A DNA stretch of 64,000 nt from Actinomadura sp. DC4 (GCF_030406325.1 NZ_JAUEQY010000030.1:62001-126000); one strand, 5' to 3'. Positions 35,563-43,427 are shown, numbered from the stretch's first letter. The notes: generated by a model from the sequence alone, not told the origin. Numbers and translations are program-made.

Positions 35563-35769
35563 TCAGCACCAGTCCCAGTCGTCCCAGTCGTCGCAGCAGT
35601 CCCAGCCGCAGCCCCACCAGGAGACCAGGTGGCTGCTGAGGTGCTGACCGGTGACCGGAGCGCTTGCCGTTGCCGCGCCCGCAGGGGTCGCCGCACCCAT
35701 CGTGAGGGCGGCCGCGCCCGCGAAGGCCGCACCGGAGATGGCTACCGCGAGTCGCTTCGAAATTGCCAT
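35563..35769 (-). CDS. Small secreted Cys/Trp/Asp-rich peptide
   Basis: The 68-residue precursor has a classic Sec signal peptide (basic MAISKRLAV, Ala/Gly-rich core, cleavage probably near residue 32-34 after PAGA). The mature part is ~35 residues and ends in an 18-residue tail (51-68) made only of Trp (6), Asp (6), Cys (4) and Gly (2): WWGCGWDCCDDWDDWDWC. GGAGG 8 nt before ATG supports translation, and a 24-bp dyad lies upstream. I do not recognise the family. The tail could bind metal, form disulfides or act at the cell surface. It might also be processed further, but no modification enzyme is adjacent. Confidence 0.75.
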   Translation of the reverse strand: MAISKRLAVAISGAAFAGAAALTMGAATPAGAATASAPVTGQHLSSHLVSWWGCGWDCCDDWDDWDWC

Positions 35770-35798
35770 GGAAACTACCTCCCTGGTTGGTACCCGAC

Positions 35799-35822
35799 GG
35801 CATGACCGGTCATTGTCATGCC
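35799..35822. promoter_or_regulatory. 24-bp dyad upstream of the secreted peptide gene
   Basis: GGCATGAC and GTCATGCC face each other across 8 bp (CGGTCATT), 30 bp upstream of the peptide start codon. The position suits an operator or activator site. Confidence 0.6.
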
Positions 35823-36120
35823 AGGCAATTTGTGGCTTTTATGGCCTCATCGCCTAATTACACCTCACATGGTCGGATCGTCAGACGCAATACCGACAAA
35901 GGGCAATATGCAACATCTTGACCACTATTGGGTGGGTTTGACTGGCCTCGGTAAAGCCCACGAACGCCCTGGCAGCAGGGCATCCGGCGGCGTTACAGCC
36001 CGAAAATAGGGCAAGATGCCAACTGTCCATTCCATGGCCTCGCCAATGGCCCGCCATGGGCTGTTCGTGGCTGATTCGCGGGCCGCGGACTCCAGGCCGG
36101 GGACCAACGGCGCTCCGGAC
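35823..36120. other. Intergenic control region, lower GC
   Basis: Most of the gap between the peptide gene and the universal stress protein gene. It is noticeably richer in A and T than the rest of the window (especially 35825-35935) and probably carries divergent promoters. No gene recognised. Confidence 0.4.
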
Positions 36121-36136
36121 CGGACCGTACGGCCCT
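36121..36136. promoter_or_regulatory. DosR-like box 1
   Basis: CGGACCGTACGGCCCT resembles the DevR/DosR consensus GGGACTTTNGGCCCT and ends 59 bp before the start of the universal stress protein gene at 36196. Confidence 0.5.
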
Positions 36137-36195
36137 GAAACCGCCCCCCGCTCACGCGTTCTGATGAAGGGAGCCGAGCGGGGAGGTGCCGCCGA

Positions 36196-37065
36196 ATGAG
36201 CACGATCATCGTGGGCGCGGACGGCTCGCGCGACAGTCTGCGGGCGGTCGAGTGGGCCGCCGAGGAGGCGGCGCTGCGCAAGGCGTCCCTGCGGATCGTG
36301 CACGCCGCGGCGCCCTGGCTGCATGATCGGAACGTCGACCCGCGCCTCCTCGCCGTACGCGACTGGCTGCTCGCCGGCGGCCGGGAGGTCCTCGACGCGG
36401 CGGCCGGGACCGCCCGCGCCCGCGCGCCCGGCATCGACGCCGGCGGCGAGATGGTGCCCGGCGGCGCCTCACGGGCCCTGCTGGAACGGTCGGCGTCCGG
36501 CGGCGCCTCCATGATCGTGCTCGGCGGCCACGGTGTGGGCACGGTCGCGGGCCTGCTGCTCGGGTCGACGGCGTTGCAGGTCGTCGCGCACACGACGGTG
36601 CCCGCCGTGGTCGTACGGCACCTGGAGCCGATGCGGCGCCAGGAGATCGCGGTCGGCGTCGACGGGCCGCCGAGCGGTGAGCCGGCCCTCGCCTTCGCCT
36701 TCGAGGAGGCCGCACTCCGCGGCGCGCGCCTGCGCGCCGTGCACGTGTGGTCCGATCCTGGCGCGATCGGGCCCGGCGGCATGACGCCGCTGGTCTACAA
36801 CCCCGAGGTGGTGAACGGCGAGCACGCCCGCAGGCTGGACGACGAGCTGGAGACGTGGCGGTGGAAGTACCCCGAGGTCGAGGTCGTCACCGAGGTCGTG
36901 CACGGGCGTCCCGTACGCATCCTCGCCGGTGTCTCCGCCCGCGCCGACCTCCTGGTGGTGGGCACGCGCGGCCGGGGCGGGTTCGCCGGTCTCGTCCTCG
37001 GTTCGGTCAGTCACGGGCTCCTGCACCACGCGCACTGCCCGCTGGCCGTCATCCCCTCCGGATGA
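36196..37065 (+). CDS. Tandem-domain universal stress protein
   Basis: The 289-residue protein has two USP (Rossmann-like) domains, about 1-142 and 150-288. Each starts with a strand ending in a conserved Asp (IIVGADGS; IAVGVDGP). The second carries the ATP-binding loop GTRGRGGFAGLVLGSVSHGL, and the first has GGHGVGTVAGLLLGS. In mycobacteria such proteins are core DosR-regulon members that bind ATP and promote dormancy. A DosR-like box lies 60 bp upstream and an Acg-like nitroreductase gene follows. Confidence 0.92.
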   Translation: MSTIIVGADGSRDSLRAVEWAAEEAALRKASLRIVHAAAPWLHDRNVDPRLLAVRDWLLAGGREVLDAAAGTARARAPGIDAGGEMVPGGASRALLERSASGGASMIVLGGHGVGTVAGLLLGSTALQVVAHTTVPAVVVRHLEPMRRQEIAVGVDGPPSGEPALAFAFEEAALRGARLRAVHVWSDPGAIGPGGMTPLVYNPEVVNGEHARRLDDELETWRWKYPEVEVVTEVVHGRPVRILAGVSARADLLVVGTRGRGGFAGLVLGSVSHGLLHHAHCPLAVIPSG

Positions 37066-37086
37066 GCGAGAGGTCCCGGCCTGCCG

Positions 37087-37101
37087 AGGACCTTCGTCCC
37101 T
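37087..37101. promoter_or_regulatory. DosR-like box 2
   Basis: AGGACCTTCGTCCCT, with GGAC-CTTC-GTCC as an inverted repeat, ends 58 bp before the Acg-like gene start. Confidence 0.7.
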
Positions 37102-37159
37102 GCCCGACTCGGGGCGGGGATGGTGCGCTGGATACCTACGATTCGACCAGGAGCCGCCG

Positions 37160-38140
37160 ATGGATGCCGTGGAGACGCCGCGGGCGGACCGGATCGCGCA
37201 CTCGCTCGTCGACGCCGCCGTGTGGGCGCCTTCGGTGTACGACACCCAGCCATGGTGGTTCGGCACGCGCGGCTCGACCGTCACCCTGCACGCCGACGCC
37301 GAGCGCCGGCTGGAGGTGGCCGATCCGGACGGCCGCGAGATGTTCATCAGCTGCGGCGCGGCGCTCTACACGCTGCGCCTGGGGGTCCGCGCCCTCGGCC
37401 GTACGCCGGAGGTCCGGATGCTGTCCGACCGGCGGCGGCCCGGCCTGATCGCCGACGTCGGCGTCGGTGTGGAACAGCCGGTCACCGCCGAGGAACGCCA
37501 GATGTACGCGCAGGTCGCCCGCAGGCACACCCACAGCGGCGGATTCCGCCCCGGCGGCATGCCGATCGGGCTCCTCCAGGCGCTGCGCACCCACGCCTAC
37601 TCCGAGCAGGTCTGCCTGCGGATCGTCGCCGACCCCAGAACCCGGATCGCGCTCGCCGCCCTCACCGAGGCGGCCGAGCAGGTGCAGCGCCAGAACCCCG
37701 CCTACGTCGCCGAGGCCGCCCGCTGGACCCAGGACGCCCACCGTACGGCCGGAGAGCGTGAGGAGACCTGTCCGAGCGAGTCGGCGCACCTGAACGCCGA
37801 CTTCGCCGGGTGCGACTTCGCCCGTGGCCAGGGCTGGGGCCCGGCCGGTTCCGCCCAGCGGGACGCCACGGGCGTCGTCGCCATCCTGCTGACCGACGGG
37901 GACGAACGGAGCGACTGGCTGTGCGCCGGCCAGGCCCTGCAGCGGATCCTGCTGTGCGCCGCCGAGTACGAGGTGTCGGCGGCCTTCCACGGCCAGGCGC
38001 TGGAGGTGCCGGAACTGCGGGAGTTCGTCCGGAACCGCTTCTGCGATGGCGCCCACCCGCAGGTGATCATGCGGCTGGGGGTCGCCCACCCCGGCGCGGT
38101 GCGCCGGTCGGTCACCGAGCTGACCCGGGGCGAGCTGTGA
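37160..38140 (+). CDS. Acg-like (Rv2032-type) nitroreductase-family protein
   Basis: The 326-residue protein belongs to the nitroreductase-fold Acg family, DosR-regulon members in mycobacteria that bind FMN but seem to sequester it rather than reduce nitro compounds. The signature WAPSVYDTQPWWF (residues ~21-33) is present and the C-terminal half repeats the fold (GVVAILLTDGDERSDWL). ATG 37160 is preceded by AGGAG and by DosR-like box 2, and I reject a longer frame overlapping the upstream USP gene. The convergent devR-like gene ends 4 bp downstream. Confidence 0.88.
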   Translation: MDAVETPRADRIAHSLVDAAVWAPSVYDTQPWWFGTRGSTVTLHADAERRLEVADPDGREMFISCGAALYTLRLGVRALGRTPEVRMLSDRRRPGLIADVGVGVEQPVTAEERQMYAQVARRHTHSGGFRPGGMPIGLLQALRTHAYSEQVCLRIVADPRTRIALAALTEAAEQVQRQNPAYVAEAARWTQDAHRTAGEREETCPSESAHLNADFAGCDFARGQGWGPAGSAQRDATGVVAILLTDGDERSDWLCAGQALQRILLCAAEYEVSAAFHGQALEVPELREFVRNRFCDGAHPQVIMRLGVAHPGAVRRSVTELTRGEL

Positions 38141-38143
38141 CGC

Positions 38144-38800
38144 TCAGTCGTCCCGCGAGCGGTCGCCGGTCGCCTTGAGCTGGGCGACGAAGGCCGCGGC
38201 CTGCGTACGGCGGCGCATGTCGAGCTTGGTGAACAGGTTCGAGACGTAGTTCTTGACCGTCTTCTCGGCCAGGAAGAGCCGCTCGCCGATCTGCCGGTTC
38301 GTGAGCCCCTCGCCGATGAGCTCGAGGATCTGGCGCTCCTGGTCGGACAGGGTGGACAGCGGATCCTTGCGGGTCTGGCGCTCGCGGAGCCGGTGGAGCA
38401 TCTGGGCGGTGCTGTGCGGGTCCAGCAGAGACTGCCCGGAGGCCACCGTACGGACCGCGGAGATCAGGTCGGACCCGTGGATCTGCTTCAGGACGTAGCC
38501 GGCGGCACCCGCCATGACCGCGTCGAACAACGCCTCCTCGTCGGAGAACGAGGTGAGCATCAGGCAGGCGAGCCCCGGAAGCCGCGAGCGGATCTCCCGG
38601 CAGACGCTCACGCCGTCGCCGTCGGGCAGCCGTACGTCCAGGACCGCGACGTCGGGCCGTACGGCGGGGATCCGCGCGATGGCGTGGGCGGCGGTGGCGG
38701 CCTCGCCGGCGATCTCGATGTCGGACTCGGACTCGAGCAGGGCGGCGACGCCGCGCCGTACCACTTCGTGGTCGTCGAGCAGGAATACCCGGATCGTCAT
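38144..38800 (-). CDS. devR: DevR/DosR-type NarL-family response regulator
   Basis: The 218-residue protein is very like mycobacterial DosR in both halves. The receiver has LDDHEVVRRG, the phospho-acceptor Asp55 in VAVLDVRLPDGDGV, and Lys near GYVLKQI. The LuxR-type DNA-binding domain has LSDQERQILELIGEGLTN and the near-identical recognition segment LFLAEKTVKNYVSNLFTKL. DosR responds to hypoxia, NO and CO through heme kinases. No such kinase gene is in this window. Boxes like those DosR binds recur throughout the surrounding 8 kb, so this is probably their regulator. Confidence 0.93.
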   Translation of the reverse strand: MTIRVFLLDDHEVVRRGVAALLESESDIEIAGEAATAAHAIARIPAVRPDVAVLDVRLPDGDGVSVCREIRSRLPGLACLMLTSFSDEEALFDAVMAGAAGYVLKQIHGSDLISAVRTVASGQSLLDPHSTAQMLHRLRERQTRKDPLSTLSDQERQILELIGEGLTNRQIGERLFLAEKTVKNYVSNLFTKLDMRRRTQAAAFVAQLKATGDRSRDD

Positions 38801-38902
38801 GCCCTGCCCCCGTCATCCGTGCGGGCCGGCGGTCGCCGGCCCTGTGTCCTCACGTTAGGAGGCGTTCCTCAGTTCAGCGCGGAACGAACGTCGGCGATCC
38901 TC

Positions 38903-38916
38903 AAGACCTAGGTCCC
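38903..38916. promoter_or_regulatory. DosR-like box 3
   Basis: AAGACCTAGGTCCC includes the perfect palindrome GACCTAGGTC (38905-38914). It lies 102 bp upstream of the devR-like start, consistent with autoregulation. Confidence 0.5.
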
Positions 38917-38933
38917 TTGCGCGATCGCCGGAA

Positions 38934-39536
38934 TCAGGGCAGCCCGGTCCAGCGGGGCGCGACCGCGGCCCACTCGCGCTCCCACAGGTCGATGCGGCGG
39001 CGTTCGAGCCGCCGGTCGATCAGCGTTCGGGCGGCGGAGTGCAGCAGCGCGATCAGCGTGAGGGCCGTCACCGCGGCCATGATGCTGTCGGCGACCGTCT
39101 GGGAGTGCTTGCGCGGATGCGAGGTCAGCCGGCCCTCGCGGTCGATCCAGACGGAGCGGTGCGTGCCGACCGGCTCGCCTCCCGCAGTCGGGACGACGGC
39201 GCTGTGGCCGGCCCCGGCGGCGTCGTGCCAGCCGATGCGCACGGCCTGGTCGAGGACGCCCCGCGACCCCGTGGGCGAGGCGTCGATGACGACGGCGTCC
39301 ACCAGGTGGCGGGTGTGCGCCTGCAGGCGTTCGGCCCGGGCCCCGGCGCCCCCGGCCACCCGTGCGGTCACCAGGACCGTGAGCGGCGCGAGAACCAGGA
39401 AGAGCACGCCGAGCGCGATCATCGCGCGTGCGTGCGTACGGTCGACCGGACGCCGCAGCGGGTTGCGATCGGGGCGCAGGTAACGGATCACGCCCAACAG
39501 GTTGATCGTGAAGGTTCGCATCGGACACCTCCGCAA
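38934..39536 (-). CDS. Rv1733c-like membrane protein
   Basis: The 200-residue protein has two transmembrane helices (about 38-60 and 150-168) enclosing an outer domain with VDAVVIDAS and GTHRSVWIDREGRLTSHP. The layout and these motifs match Rv1733c, a DosR-regulon membrane antigen of unknown function in M. tuberculosis. GGAGG before ATG 39536 sets the start. A DosR-like box sits 21 bp upstream. The basic C-terminal tail is cytoplasmic by prediction. Confidence 0.82.
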   Translation of the reverse strand: MRRCPMRTFTINLLGVIRYLRPDRNPLRRPVDRTHARAMIALGVLFLVLAPLTVLVTARVAGGAGARAERLQAHTRHLVDAVVIDASPTGSRGVLDQAVRIGWHDAAGAGHSAVVPTAGGEPVGTHRSVWIDREGRLTSHPRKHSQTVADSIMAAVTALTLIALLHSAARTLIDRRLERRRIDLWEREWAAVAPRWTGLP

Positions 39537-39556
39537 CGGCCTTTCACCGTCAGACT

Positions 39557-39571
39557 AGGCGGTTCGGCCCT
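39557..39571. promoter_or_regulatory. DosR-like box 4 (weaker)
   Basis: AGGCGGTTCGGCCCT keeps the right half TTNGGCCCT of the consensus. It ends 21 bp upstream of the Rv1733c-like start (inverse orientation). Confidence 0.4.
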
Positions 39572-39753
39572 GACAGGGGAGGGGCGTCGGCATACGTGCC
39601 ACGTCCCGTTCAGCCCCATGCCGGCAAGGGCTTGGCCCCCTGACCGGTCTCTGACGGACCCCGCCGTGAGCCGGGCCGCGCCGCGGCGAGCCGAGAACCC
39701 CAGCATCGCGCCGTCCGAGCGGGCCGGAACAGGGGCTGCCGGGCCGTGTCGAG

Positions 39754-39768
39754 GGGACTTTCGGCCTC
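39754..39768. promoter_or_regulatory. DosR-like box 5
   Basis: GGGACTTTCGGCCTC matches the DosR consensus GGGACTTTNGGCCCT at all but one defined position and ends 51 bp before the start of the second USP gene. Confidence 0.75.
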
Positions 39769-39819
39769 TTCTGGACCCGTGCCCTCCTCCACGACCCTGA
39801 GAGGGAGGGGGAGGCGCCG

Positions 39820-40686
39820 ATGGGCCGGTTCGACGGGGCGTACGTGCTCGCGGGTTTCGACGGTTCGGCGGCGGGCGAGCGCGCCTTGCGCTGGGCCGTC
39901 GAGGAGGCACGCCTGCGGCGGATGCCGCTGGTCGTGTGCCACGCCTGGCACTGGCCCTATCCCGTACCGCCGTCCGGCCCGTCGGCACTGGAGACCGTCC
40001 AGAAGATGGCCCGGCACGTCCTGGACCGGGGGATGCTCATCGCGCGGGAGGCCGGGCCGCGGATCCCGGCCAGCGGGAGGCTGGTGTCCGGTCCCGCGCC
40101 CGCGATGCTGGTGAACCAGTCCAAGGACGCCGCCCTGGCCGTGGTCGGCACGCACGGCGAGGGCTCCGGCGCGGAGACCTCCGCCGGGTCCTCCGCCCTC
40201 CAGCTGCCCGCCTACGCGCACTGCCCGGTGATGGTCGTGCGTAACGCCGCCGACCGCGGCCGGCCGATCGTGGTCGGCGTGGACGGCTCGGCCGCCTCGG
40301 ACGCCGCGCTCGCGTTCGGTTTCGAGGAGGCCGCCCTGCGCGGGCAGCCGCTGCGGGCCGTGCTCGGCTGCTGGGAGCCCGACGTCATCGCCTCCGCGGA
40401 GATGGGGATGATCCGCGACCCGGACGAGGTGCGCATGATGGCCGCGAGCCGGCTGGAGCGCACGGTGTCCCCGTGGCGGGAGCAGTACCCCTACGTCGAC
40501 GCGGAGACCGTCCTGCTCATGCGGACGCCCCGCCACGCGCTGCTGGAGGCCGCCGCGCGGGCCGCGCTGCTCGTCCTGGGCGGCCGGGGTCTCGGGGGTG
40601 TCACGGGGCTGCGGCTCGGCGCCGTCAGCAGCGCCATGCTCCAGCACGCGCCCTGCTCGGTGGCGATCGTCCGGCCGCGCGGCTGA
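39820..40686 (+). CDS. Tandem-domain universal stress protein
   Basis: The 288-residue protein has two USP domains (YVLAGFDGSAAGERALRWAVEEARL; IVVGVDGSAASDAALAFGFEEAALRG). ATP-loop-like GTHGEGSGAETSAGSSALQL ends the first and GGRGLGGVTGLRLGAVSSAM the second. It is paralogous to the protein at 36196-37065. A strong DosR-like box lies 52 bp upstream of ATG 39820. AGGGAGGGGG just before the ATG gives a good ribosome-binding site. Role in the dormancy response inferred from family and box. Confidence 0.92.
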   Translation: MGRFDGAYVLAGFDGSAAGERALRWAVEEARLRRMPLVVCHAWHWPYPVPPSGPSALETVQKMARHVLDRGMLIAREAGPRIPASGRLVSGPAPAMLVNQSKDAALAVVGTHGEGSGAETSAGSSALQLPAYAHCPVMVVRNAADRGRPIVVGVDGSAASDAALAFGFEEAALRGQPLRAVLGCWEPDVIASAEMGMIRDPDEVRMMAASRLERTVSPWREQYPYVDAETVLLMRTPRHALLEAAARAALLVLGGRGLGGVTGLRLGAVSSAMLQHAPCSVAIVRPRG

Positions 40687-40714
40687 GCCCCGGAGGCCGA
40701 AGTCACGGGGATCG

Positions 40715-40729
40715 AGGACCTTTGCCGCT
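40715..40729. promoter_or_regulatory. DosR-like box 6
   Basis: AGGACCTTTGCCGCT resembles boxes 2 and 7 and ends 60 bp before the PIG-L-like gene start. Confidence 0.5.
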
Positions 40730-40789
40730 CACGATGGCCCCCGCGTACGGCGATTCTCGGAAGAGAGACCAGACAGGGGGAACGATCAG

Positions 40790-41533
40790 ATGACCGCGGA
40801 GACCGGAATGCGGCCGTCATCAGGGGCGCACGAACCGGGAGGGGCCGGTACGGCCCTCCCCGAGGCCAGGAGTGTGCTGGCCGTCGTGGCGAGGCCCGGC
40901 GACGAGGCCTGCTACCTCGGTGCGGTACTCGACGCCTTCCGCCGTGGTGGCAGCCAGGTGAGCGTTCTCGCCTTCAGCCGGGGGGACGAGTCGCCGTACA
41001 ACGACTCGATGGAACAGCTCGAGGTGATCCGCCCGTTCGAGCTGGACCGGGCCGCGTCGGCCCTGCGGGCGGTGCACTGCCTGCTCGCGGACTATCCGGA
41101 GGCCGAGATGCGCCGGCTCCCGACCGCGCAGCTCGCCGAACGCGTGATCCGCATGATCGGCGAATGGTCCGTCGACCTGATCCTCACCGTCGACGGGCGC
41201 GTGGTCGATCGTACGGCGGCGTGCGTGGCCTGCCAGGCCGGCCGGGAGGCGGCCGTACCCGTGCTCGGCTGGACCCTGCCGCACGAGGTGGCCAAGGTCG
41301 TACGTGAGGCCACCGGGCTGTCGGTGACCGGGGACGCGGGGACGCGGATCGACTTCGAGCTGCGGGTCGCCCGCACGATCCAGCGGTACGCGATGAGCGC
41401 CCACGTCAGCCAGGCCGGTGGCTGCGGCACCCAGCTCGCGCGGCTGGAGGTCCAGGGGGACCGCGAATGGCTGCGCTGGCTCGTCCCGGCGGTCGCCGAG
41501 GCGGCGCCGGCGAAGGGGAGGAGACGGCCGTGA
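40790..41533 (+). CDS. PIG-L/LmbE-like protein with degraded metal site
   Basis: The 247-residue protein has the PIG-L deacetylase fold: SVLAVVARPGDEACYLGAVL at the N-terminus, VSVLAFSRGDESP after it, and AHVSQAGG near the C-terminus. The zinc motif AHPDDE of active enzymes reads ARPGDE at 34-39, and the later H-x-D-H segment reads GRVVD, so two of three usual His ligands are missing. It is probably not a standard zinc deacetylase. ATG 40790 follows GGGGGAA. Its stop overlaps the CBS gene start (GTGA), so both are coupled and fall under DosR-like box 6. Confidence 0.75.
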   Translation: MTAETGMRPSSGAHEPGGAGTALPEARSVLAVVARPGDEACYLGAVLDAFRRGGSQVSVLAFSRGDESPYNDSMEQLEVIRPFELDRAASALRAVHCLLADYPEAEMRRLPTAQLAERVIRMIGEWSVDLILTVDGRVVDRTAACVACQAGREAAVPVLGWTLPHEVAKVVREATGLSVTGDAGTRIDFELRVARTIQRYAMSAHVSQAGGCGTQLARLEVQGDREWLRWLVPAVAEAAPAKGRRRP

Positions 41534-42228
41534 TCGCGGTCGCGGACGTGATGCGTCACCAGGCCGTGGCCGTACGCGAGAGGGCGCGCCTCGCCGAGAT
41601 CGTCTCGGCGATGCGCCGTTTCCACGTCTCCTCGTTGCCGGTGGTCGACGCCGAGGACCGGGTCATCGGGCAGATCGTGGACGACGACGTTTTGCTCGGC
41701 GGCGAGCCCCGTGAGTCCTGCGCTCCCCGCGACCGGATCGTCGGCCGGCTGGACCGGTGGTTCCGGCGCGCCGTGCGGCCCACGAGGTACGGAGGCCGGG
41801 AGAGGCTGGCAACCGACCTGATGAGCTCACCGGCGGTGACCGTCACCGGGGCGATGCCCGCCCGCGAGGCGGCGCGCGCGATGTACCGGCACCACGTCCA
41901 CCAGCTTCCGGTGGTCGACGGCGTGAGCGGCCGGCTCACCGGGACCGTGACCAGGTCCGACGTGCTCGCGGTGTACGAGCGCCCGGACGAGGACATCCGC
42001 CGCGAGATCCTCTACGACATCATCGAGGACACGCTGGGGATGCCGCCTGATGACTTCGACGTCGCGGTGACGAGGGGCGCCGTGACCATCGGCGGGCGGC
42101 TCGAACGCCACTCCGCCGCGCTCCGGCTCGCCGGGGCCATCGCGCACGTCGCCGGTGTGTTCACCGTCATGGACCACCTGACGTACAAGGTGGACGACGT
42201 CACGCCGGCGCCGCACGCCCGGTTGTGA
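41530..42228 (+). CDS. CBS-pair / BON-domain protein
   Basis: The 232-residue protein has two CBS motifs (about 3-60, ADVMRHQAVAVRERARLAEI; and 96-150, LATDLMSSPAVTVTGAMPAR) and a C-terminal BON-like domain (about 155-225, REILYDIIEDTLGMPPDDFD). CBS pairs bind adenosyl nucleotides such as AMP or ATP. CBS proteins are typical DosR-regulon members. GTG 41530 overlaps the previous stop and has GGGGAGGAG upstream. BON domains usually contact membranes or phospholipid, so this one may link energy status to an envelope partner. Confidence 0.87.
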   Translation: MIAVADVMRHQAVAVRERARLAEIVSAMRRFHVSSLPVVDAEDRVIGQIVDDDVLLGGEPRESCAPRDRIVGRLDRWFRRAVRPTRYGGRERLATDLMSSPAVTVTGAMPAREAARAMYRHHVHQLPVVDGVSGRLTGTVTRSDVLAVYERPDEDIRREILYDIIEDTLGMPPDDFDVAVTRGAVTIGGRLERHSAALRLAGAIAHVAGVFTVMDHLTYKVDDVTPAPHARL

Positions 42229-42235
42229 GCGGTGG

Positions 42236-42970
42236 TCAGGCCGCGTGTACACGGAGTTCGGACAGGTCCGTCACGATGAGGTCCGCGCCGCACTCGCCGG
42301 TTCCGGCGACGCCGAGCCGGTCGACGCCGACGACGAGCCCGAACCCGCCCCGCTGGGCCGCCGCGACCGCCGAGCCGATCTCCTCCACCACCGCGGTGTG
42401 CCGCGGCTGGGCGCCCATCCGCAGGGCGGCCTGGGCGAACAGCGCCGAGTCCGGGCCGGACGGCAGGCCGGTGCCGGGCGCGTCGAGCCCGTCCAGGACG
42501 ATGTCGAACATGGCCACCACACCGGCGCTCCGCAGCACCTCGCCGCCGTGCCGCTGCGTGGACACCGCGGCGGTGCGGATGCCGCGCCTACGGGCCTCCC
42601 GGATCAGCGTCACGGCGGAGCCGAACGGGCTCACGCCGTGCCGGCGGACCTCGGCGAGGAAGAACTCCTCCTGCCGGATCGTGAGGGCGCGAAGGTCGTC
42701 GTAGGGCAGGCTGACGCCGCGTGAGGCGAGGAAGTCGCGCGCACCCGCGATCCTCGGCCTGCCGTGGGTGTACCTCAGGTAGTCCTCGCGCACGCCGAAC
42801 GGCGTGAAGGCGGTCTCGTGCGCCGCCGCGTACGCGCGCAGGAACGGGTCCATGACGGTCTTCCAGGCCCCCGCCGACGTACGGGCGCTGTCGATGACCA
42901 CGCCGTCCACGCCGAAGATCACAGCCGTGATGTCGCCCCCGAGCACGCACTCTCCGGTGCCGGTGCGCAT
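42236..42970 (-). CDS. HAD-like protein lacking the catalytic nucleophile
   Basis: The 244-residue protein has the beta-phosphoglucomutase-like HAD fold and resembles Rv3400-type proteins. Motif I should be D-x-D-G, but reads F-G-V-D-G: codon GGC puts Gly20 in place of the phosphoaspartyl nucleophile, and Asp22 is kept. Motif II Ser/Thr is present (AVSTQRHG). The usual motif III Lys in KPxPD is absent (GLPSGPDS). Motif IV is VVEEIGSA. It is therefore likely a pseudo-enzyme or binding protein. ATG 42970 has AAGAGGTGA upstream. It is convergent with the CBS-BON gene. Confidence 0.8.
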   Translation of the reverse strand: MRTGTGECVLGGDITAVIFGVDGVVIDSARTSAGAWKTVMDPFLRAYAAAHETAFTPFGVREDYLRYTHGRPRIAGARDFLASRGVSLPYDDLRALTIRQEEFFLAEVRRHGVSPFGSAVTLIREARRRGIRTAAVSTQRHGGEVLRSAGVVAMFDIVLDGLDAPGTGLPSGPDSALFAQAALRMGAQPRHTAVVEEIGSAVAAAQRGGFGLVVGVDRLGVAGTGECGADLIVTDLSELRVHAA

Positions 42971-43065
42971 GGCCGGTTCACCTCTTCCCGTGATCGCCGC
43001 GCGAGCTCTCCTCTCCCTCAGCCTTCCCGGCTCCGCGTGCCCTCACCCAGCCGCGACTCTGGCCC

Positions 43066-43092
43066 GCTCACGGCGGCATCACCGCCGTGAGC
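43066..43092 (-). terminator. Hairpin at the end of the V-ATPase-F-like gene
   Basis: GCTCACGGCGG (43066-43076) pairs with CCGCCGTGAGC (43082-43092) over a 5-nt loop. It overlaps the stop codon of the minus-strand gene at 43068. No T-run. Confidence 0.6.
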
Positions 43093-43427
43093 GGCCACGA
43101 CGCCGTCCGGCCGGCCAGGGTCCGTGCCGCGCGCGAGGTCAGCACTACGACGGCGACGTCCTCGCCCAGCGACTGCCAGGCGGCGAGTACGGCCTCCGGG
43201 CCCTCGGCGGGCAGCACGATCGCCCCGGCGAGGCCGAACCCGAGTACCTTGCCGCTCTCCCCGATGACCGCGATCTTCGCCGCGCCGCGCTTCTCCGGTG
43301 CAGGGCGCGCGGACGGCGGATCGTCGATCGCCACGGGTTCGAGAGCTCCGATGACACCGGCGGGTACGGGTTCACCGGCCGGGCCGTCCGGGTGAAACCG
43401 GTCGAGGAGGTCACGGAGTGTCGGCAT
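43068..43427 (-). CDS. Orphan V/A-ATPase subunit F-like protein
   Basis: A 119-residue protein with an N-terminal tail (TLRDLLDRFHPDGPAGEPVP) and a C-terminal domain resembling subunit F (AtpF/NtpG) of V/A-type ATPases: AKIAVIGESGKVLGFGLAGAI from residue 50, then VAVVVLTSRAARTL. No other V-ATPase genes lie nearby, so it is probably a repurposed regulatory domain. Two DosR-like boxes are in its upstream region. The match is at the pattern level and a STAS-like or unrelated small alpha/beta protein is an alternative. Confidence 0.65.
   Translation of the reverse strand: MPTLRDLLDRFHPDGPAGEPVPAGVIGALEPVAIDDPPSARPAPEKRGAAKIAVIGESGKVLGFGLAGAIVLPAEGPEAVLAAWQSLGEDVAVVVLTSRAARTLAGRTASWPLTAVMPP

Noticed and set aside
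36929-37159. N-terminal extension of the Acg-like frame
   Set aside because: Overlaps the upstream USP gene in another frame and would bury the DosR-like box.
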